Origin: Candidatus Aminicenantota bacterium
Lineage (GTDB): Bacteria; Acidobacteriota; Aminicenantia; UBA2199
Direction: 5' to 3'
DNA length: 5,613 bases
Assembly (NCBI GenBank): GCA_020355945.1
Contig: CP070627.1
Location: 6,642,196-6,647,808, forward strand
The notes beneath the pieces were generated by a model that saw only the letters and a list, made by a program, of their open reading frames with translations, did no database searches and had not been told where the DNA came from. The stretch's first letter is position 1, and each line of letters starts with the position of its first letter. Positions 1-5,613 of this stretch are shown piece by piece. Made by a program: the position numbers and the translations under genes.

Positions 1-3000
1 CAGGCATCATAATATCACTGACAATCAAATCCGGGATGATTTCTTTGGCTTTGGCAATACCTTCTTTCCCGTTTTCAGCTTCCACAACATCATAAGAAGC
101 CTCAAGGGGAACTCGAATGTATCCCCTTACTTCGGCTTCGTCTTCCACCACCAGTATCACATTTTTTTCCTGGAGGTGAATCTTATTTTCATGGTCCTCG
201 GTTTCAATGTCACCCACCGGCTCTATTTCGCCTGTGTCCCCATTATCTTCCTCTTCCTCACCTTCCTCTCCCCTGGTCACATAAAGGGTTTCAATTTCTT
301 TGACTTTTCCTTTTCCCGGTGCGGCTTCGGAAGGAGATACGATTTGGCCGGGTTTAAGATGTTCACGACCCATAGGGAGTTGAATAACAAATTCCGTTCC
401 TTTTCCTTCCTGGCTGTGCACATCGATCTTCCCATGATGCAGCAGTACGATTTCTTTAGTCAATGCCAGCCCGATACCGGTGCCTTTATGGCCCCTTCCC
501 TTGAGACCCTCCGCCTGGTAAAAGCGGTCAAAAATATGAACCAATTGCTCCTGGGAAATTCCAGGACCTGTATCTCGAACGGATATGTAAACAAAATCCA
601 CTTCCTCTTTTGCCTGGTCCTGCTGGCTCTTGCCCACAATGACAGATACGGAGATTTTTCCACCGGGGGGTGTGAATTTGATAGCATTGATCAGTAGGTT
701 ATACATGACTTCTTCCATTTTTCCAGCGTCAAAATAAAGGGGTATTTCCCCTTCTTCGGAGTGAAACACCAATTCCAATTGGTTTTCAACAGCCACCATG
801 TGGAAAGATGCCACCGTACCTTTCAAAAAGGGAACGATGTTTTGACAGGCGGCTTGCAATTCCATTTTTCCGCTGTCAAAGCGGGAGAGGTCCAGTAATT
901 GGTTGATTAACGTAAGAAGCCGCTGCGAACTGCGGCGCATCACTCTTAATTCCTTTTTTTGCTCTCTGTCCCGGCTGTCCGCAAGCATTTTTTCCAACGG
1001 ACTCCTGATCAATGTCAAGGGAGTGCGAAATTCATGTGAAATGTTGGCAAAAAAACGGGACTTTAATTGGTCCATTTCTTTGAGTTTCTCGGATTGATCC
1101 TTTAATTTGAGTGTTTGCTCCTCTAATTGTTGATTCTTGTCATTGATTTCTTTTGTTCGTTCTTTGATAGTGTTTTCAAGTTTTTGTTTTTCATGTTCCA
1201 GTCTGGCGGAACGCCATTTAACCACCAAAAACATCAGCAAGAAAAATAAAATAACATAAAACACATACGCCCACCAGGTTTTGTACCAGGGAGGCAAAAC
1301 CTTAAATCGAAATGCATCTTCACTGCTCATATGTTGATATACATTTCTCGCCCGCACCCGGAAGGTATACAGCATGCTGTCGAGATTGGTGTAATCCCTT
1401 TTGAAATCTTTATTCCATGCAGACCAATCTCTGTCGTATCCTTCCAGGAAATATTGATATTGTGTCTCGGTTTCAGCTTCGAAGTAAGGGGCAGCAAACT
1501 CAAAATGGAGATTTCGATCTTTGTATTCAAAGGTAGGGACGAGACCTCCGGACGTTTTACTGGATTTATTTCTATGACCGTCAAAGATCAAGTTTTCATT
1601 TGCCGATACCTTTCGTACCATGGTTTTAAAATGTTGCCGGTAATTTTTTTTTACCGTTGTATCGTAACGGATAAGACCGTCGTGGCTTCCGAACCAAATG
1701 TTCTTGCTATCGGGGTCCGGATAGATGGTGTTCACCTGGGCCATTGGTATCCTTCGGAAAGGGTTGGGTTCAATTGTATATGAGCCTTCCGACCCTGGAA
1801 CCGCCTTATAATTCATAGATTTGGAGTGGAACCAGATATTTTTGTTCTTATCTTCTACAAGGCGGAACACAGGTTTTGCTTTGGGACCACCTGCGAATTC
1901 AGGTCCCAGAGTCATGTCCGGGATAAAGTCTTTTCTTTTGTCATCAAATCGAAATATTCCGTTTTTCGTTGTAAACATGACATGCCCCGCTGCCACAGCC
2001 ACATACACCCATCCACCAGGCTGCACATGTTCGATGTTATAAGGGGTGACAATGGGATGATTAATATCAACCAAGAAATCTACTTTTAGAAGCCTCCCTT
2101 TCGAAGTGGCCAGCCATAAATTACCATTCTTGTCCTCCGCGATGAATCGTATCGATTGATTGATGGCTTTGTATCGGTGCTCTTCCACCCAGCGACTGTT
2201 ATTTCGGATTAAAACCGCCAATCCGCTGCGGGTACCACACCAGATGTGCTTCGGGTAGTGCGTTGATTTCAGTAACACATAAGAGCAACCCGAAATAACC
2301 ATTTGTTTCTTATCGGTTTTATTATCTACCTGGAAAACTCCATCGGTGGTGGCTGCTAAAAGCGAATTATCGATTGAAAGAAGATCCCAGCAGTTACTGG
2401 ATATCCCGGCTGCCGGGTGGAAGGTTTTTGAACCAGGACGGAGCACATATAACCCCTTGGTGGTTCCGACGTATAAGCCCTTGTGATATCGAATCACCGA
2501 CAGGGCGATACCAGGTAAATCGGATCGACCATTATAAACAAAAAAAGGAGATGCAAACTCGATTTTTGATATCCCATTATCCAGGCACAGCCACAGGTTG
2601 CCCTGGTTATCCTCAAAAATGTATTTTATATTGCCATCCTGGAGACCGGAAGTTTTATCATAAATATACTTTAGATGTCCCCGGCAGTCTATAATGACAA
2701 GACCTCCGAGACGAGTTGCCAGGGCAAAATCACCGGAGGATAACCGGGTACCATGAGAAGCGATGTTTGATTTTAAATACTCATCTATTTCTGTAGGAAA
2801 GGGCATTAATGTCCTTCCATTATAATCATGCAGGTAAAATCCCCTTAACCGGGTTCCAATGAGCAGCGTTTGAGGATCATTATTATCATAGGGTACGATC
2901 ATAAAAATTGTCTCCACTGCATCCGCAAATGTCTCCCCGCCTGGTAAAAGTTTTAATGAATCATTGACCATTTGCATCAGCCCAACCTTTTGCTGGTGAA

Positions 3001-3589
3001 TGAATAACTTTCCCTCAACAATAAAAGGATATATAAAACGATGGGTGGGTTTCCATGCCTTCATTTGTTCTTGTTTGGGGTCCCACCGGAACAAAAATTG
3101 GGAGGAGCTGAAGTATATTCCCTCTTTGGTGGCAGTGGTTCGCCATACATCGGAAAAATTTCGTTGATCCTCTTCCAGGTGGTTCATCAAGGACTTATAT
3201 TGCAGAAAACCTTTTTCATCGGATTTTAAGTACCCGATTTCACCTTTCCCACCAATGTAAACGGTCCCGGTCTCATCGACGGCCAATGAACGTGCGGTGG
3301 TGTATTGGGGAATGCCCATTACCCGCCAGGAAACACCATCATATATTAAAACACCGCCGTTATTGGCTGCATAAATGATCCCATCCTGGTCCTGGGCCAT
3401 GCCCCAATTCTGGGGTTGATGTTCATAATCTTTGTAGGTGTAGTTCTTTAAATATTTGAACCCGGTTTCTTCGCTGTCCAGGTTTCCGGGAACCAGGAAC
3501 AGCAGCCCAAAAGCCAGGACTCCTAAAATAAATATGATTCCTTTTAATGTTGAGTTTTTAAAAACCGTTAAAGTCATACCCGGTTTCAT
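1..3589 (-). CDS. Hybrid two-component sensor: periplasmic propeller, Y_Y_Y, histidine kinase, receiver (3' end outside window)
   Basis: Membrane sensor that should bind a periplasmic ligand, autophosphorylate in the cytoplasm and pass phosphate to its own receiver. One uninterrupted frame gives 1196 codons. Residues 17-33 form a hydrophobic N-terminal segment. Residues about 45-670 hold repeated propeller blades, the clearest being near 64-85, 102-122, 321-345, 480-503 and 620-644, with the D-x-x-G-N-L-W-L/F-type core of Reg_prop repeats. Residues about 685-748 fit Y_Y_Y. The second membrane helix is about 774-791, followed by a charged coiled coil to about 843. The H box is HEFRTPL with His852; the N box has Asn968; G boxes are DTGPG from Asp1006 and GTGIGLAL from Gly1036. 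An acidic linker (about 1073-1142) leads to a receiver with acidic pair Glu1149/Asp1150 and phospho-acceptor Asp1192. The start at 3589 has GGAGG four bases upstream; in-frame ATGs at 3601 (no RBS) and 3577 (RBS too far) are less likely. Family members often end in an AraC-type HTH, which would lie outside the window. Family call is firm; the ligand is unknown. Confidence 0.95.
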   Translation of the reverse strand, partial: MKPGMTLTVFKNSTLKGIIFILGVLAFGLLFLVPGNLDSEETGFKYLKNYTYKDYEHQPQNWGMAQDQDGIIYAANNGGVLIYDGVSWRVMGIPQYTTARSLAVDETGTVYIGGKGEIGYLKSDEKGFLQYKSLMNHLEEDQRNFSDVWRTTATKEGIYFSSSQFLFRWDPKQEQMKAWKPTHRFIYPFIVEGKLFIHQQKVGLMQMVNDSLKLLPGGETFADAVETIFMIVPYDNNDPQTLLIGTRLRGFYLHDYNGRTLMPFPTEIDEYLKSNIASHGTRLSSGDFALATRLGGLVIIDCRGHLKYIYDKTSGLQDGNIKYIFEDNQGNLWLCLDNGISKIEFASPFFVYNGRSDLPGIALSVIRYHKGLYVGTTKGLYVLRPGSKTFHPAAGISSNCWDLLSIDNSLLAATTDGVFQVDNKTDKKQMVISGCSYVLLKSTHYPKHIWCGTRSGLAVLIRNNSRWVEEHRYKAINQSIRFIAEDKNGNLWLATSKGRLLKVDFLVDINHPIVTPYNIEHVQPGGWVYVAVAAGHVMFTTKNGIFRFDDKRKDFIPDMTLGPEFAGGPKAKPVFRLVEDKNKNIWFHSKSMNYKAVPGSEGSYTIEPNPFRRIPMAQVNTIYPDPDSKNIWFGSHDGLIRYDTTVKKNYRQHFKTMVRKVSANENLIFDGHRNKSSKTSGGLVPTFEYKDRNLHFEFAAPYFEAETETQYQYFLEGYDRDWSAWNKDFKRDYTNLDSMLYTFRVRARNVYQHMSSEDAFRFKVLPPWYKTWWAYVFYVILFFLLMFLVVKWRSARLEHEKQKLENTIKERTKEINDKNQQLEEQTLKLKDQSEKLKEMDQLKSRFFANISHEFRTPLTLIRSPLEKMLADSRDREQKKELRVMRRSSQRLLTLINQLLDLSRFDSGKMELQAACQNIVPFLKGTVASFHMVAVENQLELVFHSEEGEIPLYFDAGKMEEVMYNLLINAIKFTPPGGKISVSVIVGKSQQDQAKEEVDFVYISVRDTGPGISQEQLVHIFDRFYQAEGLKGRGHKGTGIGLALTKEIVLLHHGKIDVHSQEGKGTEFVIQLPMGREHLKPGQIVSPSEAAPGKGKVKEIETLYVTRGEEGEEEEDNGDTGEIEPVGDIETEDHENKIHLQEKNVILVVEDEAEVRGYIRVPLEASYDVVEAENGKEGIAKAKEIIPDLIVSDIMMP

Positions 3590-3626
3590 TCCGCCTCCCA
3601 TTAAGTTTTATAAAATTGAGAGTCAT
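3558..3626 (-). CDS. Possible 22-aa leader ORF overlapping the sensor kinase start
   Basis: A short frame starts at ATG 3626 and ends with TAA at 3560-3558, encoding a 22-residue peptide beginning MTLNFIKLNG. It has a strong Shine-Dalgarno, AAGGAG at 3640-3635, eight bases upstream, at least as good as that of the kinase. It lies downstream of the predicted promoter and runs over the kinase RBS and start codon in a different frame, so ribosomes translating it would pass through the kinase initiation site. This layout suits translational coupling or attenuation of kinase synthesis. The peptide has no recognisable motif and no run of a single regulatory amino acid. It may be a chance ORF; the RBS is the only direct evidence. 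Confidence 0.35.
   Translation of the reverse strand: MTLNFIKLNGRRNETGYDFNGF
3594..3599 (-). promoter_or_regulatory. Ribosome binding site of the sensor kinase
   Basis: GGGAGG on the minus strand, ending four bases before the ATG at 3589. This spacing is slightly short but workable, and it decides between three clustered in-frame ATGs (3601, 3589, 3577). The one at 3601 would overlap this site and has no RBS of its own. Confidence 0.65.
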
Positions 3627-3651
3627 TTTTCTTTCTCCTTTCTCGTCAAAT

Positions 3652-3681
3652 AGTATACACCAAAACACAGCTATTTTTCAA
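3652..3681 (-). promoter_or_regulatory. Sigma70-like promoter for the sensor kinase
   Basis: On the minus strand a -35 box TTGAAA (3681-3676) is followed after 18 bases by a -10 box TATACT (3657-3652). Each matches consensus at five of six positions. Transcription would begin near 3645, just upstream of the leader-ORF RBS and about 55 bases before the kinase ATG. Prediction from sequence only; if the host uses a Bacteroidota-type primary sigma factor, the consensus would differ. Confidence 0.55.
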
Positions 3682-3843
3682 GCCCCTAAACAAGACAACA
3701 GCAATTCTAATTTTAGCCACGAAGTTACACAAAGGCGGGCGGCGTCCGCAGCCCAAAAAGGCCTGCAAAAATCCTTGCCAAAAAAAACAAGCAGTTGACA
3801 CATTGTAATACACGAAGATAGGGCTGCGCATGCCATCCGCTTC

Positions 3844-3872
3844 TTGAAATTTCCTGTTTTTTATGTTATCTA
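3844..3872 (+). promoter_or_regulatory. Weak candidate promoter for the serine hydrolase
   Basis: TTGAAA (3844-3849) matches the -35 consensus at five of six bases. After 17 bases comes TATCTA (3867-3872), which matches the -10 consensus only in its first three bases. It is plausibly placed, about 40-65 bases upstream of the ATG in an A/T-rich stretch. A rival is the perfect TTGACA at 3795-3800, whose best -10 partner (GATAGG at 3817-3822) is poor. I cannot choose firmly between them. Confidence 0.25.
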
Positions 3873-3890
3873 TTGATTTTTAAAAGATAA
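3866..3890. repeat. Short inverted repeat in the hydrolase 5' region
   Basis: TTATCT (3866-3871) and AGATAA (3885-3890) are perfect inverted copies separated by 13 A/T-rich bases. The pair lies between the candidate -10 box and the RBS. It could be an operator half-site pair or a weak hairpin, but six-base A/T-rich arms also arise by chance. Confidence 0.3.
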
Positions 3891-3898
3891 AAAATTAT

Positions 3899-3904
3899 GG
3901 AGGA
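3899..3904 (+). promoter_or_regulatory. Ribosome binding site of the serine hydrolase
   Basis: GGAGGA, with seven bases between the GGAGG core and the ATG at 3911. Canonical sequence and spacing; together with the upstream in-frame stop at 3881-3883 it fixes the start of the hydrolase. Confidence 0.85.
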
Positions 3905-3910
3905 AATAAC

Positions 3911-5613
3911 ATGAGGAAAAAACAGGGTATTATTGTCCTATTCACATGCTTTGTTTTCTGTTTTTACAGCGCTTTAGTCGGCTCGGTCCAACCGGAAATT
4001 GAGAAACTTGAAAAAGGGTTGTTACCGCCGGTACTCATAAAAGGAGACACGCCGTGGACATTGACAGAACGAATGATGCATCATAAAGTCCCGGGAGTGA
4101 GTATTGCTGTTATTAAGGACTTTAAACTGCACTGGACAAAAGGTTATGGGTTTATGGATATCACCACCAGGTCACCGGTAACAGCGGAGACATTATTCCA
4201 GGCGGCTTCTATTAGTAAACCGGTAGCAGCCATGGCAGTACTGAAAAAAGTCCGGGAGGGCAAGTTGAAATGGGATGAGAATGTCAACCATTTCCTGGTT
4301 TCCTGGAAATTACCGGAAAATAAATGGACAGCAATGCAAGAAGTAACCATTAAACACCTCCTCAGTCACAGCGCTGGGGTTACGGTCCATGGATTCAGGG
4401 GGTATGCGCCATTTGAATCCATACCATCATTGGTTCAACTGTTAGATGGTAAAAAACCGGCCAATTCAGCTCCTATCCGGGTGGATATACCACCGGGAAA
4501 ACAATTCAGATATGCTGGCGGCGGGTACTGCATCCTGCAGCAGATGCTGATAGATGTTGAAAAGCAGCCGTTTCCTGTCATTATGGAAAAAACGGTTTTA
4601 AAGCCCCTGGGCATGATTCACAGCAGTTTTCAACAGCCGCTTCCCCAGGAACAACAGGAGAAAGCCGCTTCCGGTCATCGTCCCAGCGGGCTGCGGGTAC
4701 CGGGAAAATGGCATATATACCCGGAAATGGCTGCGGCTGGGCTGTGGACCACTTCCGCTGACCTGGCCCGATTTGCCATAGATATTCAACTGTCTTTAAA
4801 AAACAAATCCAATACAGTTCTCTCTGCCGAGACCACCCAACAGATGCTGACTCCTTTTGTCTCTTCCAACATGGGATTGGGGATGGCTGTTTGGAAACCT
4901 GGAAAAGCTGTGTATTTCGAGCATTCCGGGGGCAATGAGGGATTCAGGTGTCGCCTATTCGCCCACAAGCACAAAGGATATGGCGCGGTGGTGATGACCA
5001 ATTCCGATAATGGTGCTCAATTATACGGCGAAATTTTAAGAGGTATTGCCAATATTTATCAATGGGATGATTACTTGCCAGAACCCTATGAGATCATTAT
5101 AATCTCCGCGGAAAAACTTAAATCACTGCCTGGCAAATACGATGTGGATTCCGACCATATGTTAACCATTACTGAAGAAAATGGCCGATTATATGCCCGG
5201 GTGACCTTCTCGGATAAAGCTGAAATCTTCCCTATCTCAGAATCCAAATTCATCCGCAGAGATCAACGGGTGGTTTATGAATTCGTGAAAGACCCCAAAA
5301 CAAAAAAAATTGACCATATCGCTGCTGAAAGAAATAAACGAGTACGAATATATGATCGCAAAGGGGATGACTATACCGTGCCCCTGGAACTGCTGCTGGC
5401 ACGACAACCGGATCAAGCCCTGGAGGCATACCGAAAACTGAGGAAAAAGAATCCCCGGGACACCAACCTGGAAGGCATGCGTTTACTGGGGCTGGTGGAA
5501 CAATTGATCATAAAAGGATATTTAACCGAGGCGATCGGGCTGCTGCACCTGACGGCTGAATTCTACCCGGAATTAATAAAAAAATTGTACAATACATTAA
5601 ATAATGAAATTCA
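3911..5613 (+). CDS. Exported serine hydrolase, beta-lactamase/PBP-like family, with DUF3471-like and TPR-like tail (3' end outside window)
   Basis: Serine hydrolase of the class C beta-lactamase / D-aminopeptidase / esterase fold, predicted to act outside the cytoplasm; the substrate cannot be told from sequence. The 567 codons seen start with a signal peptide (basic MRKK, hydrophobic core about 7-23, possible signal peptidase I cleavage near residue 25). The hydrolase domain spans about 50-380. It has nucleophile motif S-I-S-K (Ser100, Lys103), the family signature LLSHSAG near 150-156, the second motif Y-A-G at Tyr201 within YAGGGY, and the third motif H-S-G-G at His338. Residues about 399-480 begin with LKSLPGKY and look like the beta-rich DUF3471 domain that often follows this family. 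From about 490 the protein is helical, with a TPR-like pattern (AYRKLRKKNP, then LGLVEQLIIKGYLTEAI). The start is well fixed: GGAGG at 3899-3903 lies seven bases upstream, and an in-frame TAA at 3881-3883 has no ATG after it. Tyr-Ala-Gly replaces the textbook Tyr-x-Asn. It is divergent from the sensor kinase. Confidence 0.93.
   Translation, partial: MRKKQGIIVLFTCFVFCFYSALVGSVQPEIEKLEKGLLPPVLIKGDTPWTLTERMMHHKVPGVSIAVIKDFKLHWTKGYGFMDITTRSPVTAETLFQAASISKPVAAMAVLKKVREGKLKWDENVNHFLVSWKLPENKWTAMQEVTIKHLLSHSAGVTVHGFRGYAPFESIPSLVQLLDGKKPANSAPIRVDIPPGKQFRYAGGGYCILQQMLIDVEKQPFPVIMEKTVLKPLGMIHSSFQQPLPQEQQEKAASGHRPSGLRVPGKWHIYPEMAAAGLWTTSADLARFAIDIQLSLKNKSNTVLSAETTQQMLTPFVSSNMGLGMAVWKPGKAVYFEHSGGNEGFRCRLFAHKHKGYGAVVMTNSDNGAQLYGEILRGIANIYQWDDYLPEPYEIIIISAEKLKSLPGKYDVDSDHMLTITEENGRLYARVTFSDKAEIFPISESKFIRRDQRVVYEFVKDPKTKKIDHIAAERNKRVRIYDRKGDDYTVPLELLLARQPDQALEAYRKLRKKNPRDTNLEGMRLLGLVEQLIIKGYLTEAIGLLHLTAEFYPELIKKLYNTLNNEI

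Larger units (their letters stand above)
3602..3910. other. Divergent intergenic region
   Basis: This stretch between the two start codons contains the kinase promoter and leader-ORF start on the left and the hydrolase promoter region and RBS on the right. The middle part (about 3715-3830) has a different texture: a G/C-rich patch (3734-3754), A-runs, and two related short strings, CCACGAAGTTACACAAAG (3717-3734) and ACACGAAGATAG (3810-3821). An eight-base inverted repeat, CGCAGCCC (3747-3754) and GGGCTGCG (3821-3828), brackets the segment. Short frames on both strands here have no RBS or recognisable protein features, so I see no gene in it. Confidence 0.6.

Noticed and set aside
176..697. 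Plus-strand open frame of 173 codons
   Set aside because: Lies wholly opposite the HATPase_c domain and linker of the sensor kinase, whose motifs are unmistakable; it is a shadow with no RBS or family features.
1331..1783. Plus-strand open frame of 150 codons
   Set aside because: Antisense to the Y_Y_Y domain and last propeller blades; its sequence matches no protein family I recognise.
3575..3601. Kinase start at ATG 3601 or 3577 instead of 3589
   Set aside because: 3601 overlaps the GGAGG and has no RBS of its own; 3577 is 16 bases from GGAGG. An in-frame TAA lies just upstream of 3601, so no longer start exists.
3795..3822. Perfect TTGACA as -35 box of the hydrolase
   Set aside because: No good -10 box lies 16-18 bases downstream (best is GATAGG, three of six), so it is kept only as an alternative in the promoter entry.
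3616..3831. Overlapping open frames on both strands in the intergenic region (3616-3798 plus, 3646-3831 minus)
   Set aside because: Neither has a convincing RBS; they cross the kinase promoter and low-complexity A-runs, and their peptides look random.
4144..5001. Minus-strand open frames at 4144-4350, 4598-4789 and 4786-5001
   Set aside because: All are antisense to the catalytic domain of the serine hydrolase and show no independent coding signs.

Overview
This 5.6-kb window holds two large, divergently transcribed protein genes separated by an intergenic region of about 320 bp. Both genes run off the window ends, so neither is complete. I see no tRNA, rRNA, CRISPR array, insertion sequence or terminator.

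Minus strand, positions 3589 to 1: the first 1196 codons of a one-piece hybrid two-component sensor. In order it has an N-terminal membrane anchor or signal segment, a long periplasmic beta-propeller of two-component-regulator type, a Y_Y_Y domain, a second membrane helix, a coiled coil, a histidine kinase core (HisKA plus HATPase_c), an acidic linker, and a receiver domain. The receiver is cut four residues after its phospho-acceptor aspartate. Its upstream region has a good sigma70-like promoter and a 22-codon leader ORF that overlaps the kinase start in another frame.

Plus strand, positions 3911 to 5613: the first 567 codons of an exported serine hydrolase of the beta-lactamase / penicillin-binding-protein-like family (Pfam Beta-lactamase, PF00144). 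It carries a C-terminal DUF3471-like beta domain and the beginning of a TPR-like helical tail.

The lineage cannot be fixed from two genes. The base composition is moderate and the RBSs are canonical GGAGG. Giant propeller/Y_Y_Y hybrid kinases and exported hydrolases with DUF3471/TPR tails are most familiar from Bacteroidota, Acidobacteriota and Aminicenantes-like Gram-negative bacteria, so an environmental heterotroph of that kind is a low-confidence inference.

Divergent pairing suggests, but does not prove, that the sensor and the hydrolase are linked in regulation or ancestry. The window looks mostly like recognisable families. The less ordinary points are the overlapping leader ORF, the tail architecture and Y-A-G motif of the hydrolase, the acidic kinase-receiver linker, and some short repeats in the intergenic region.
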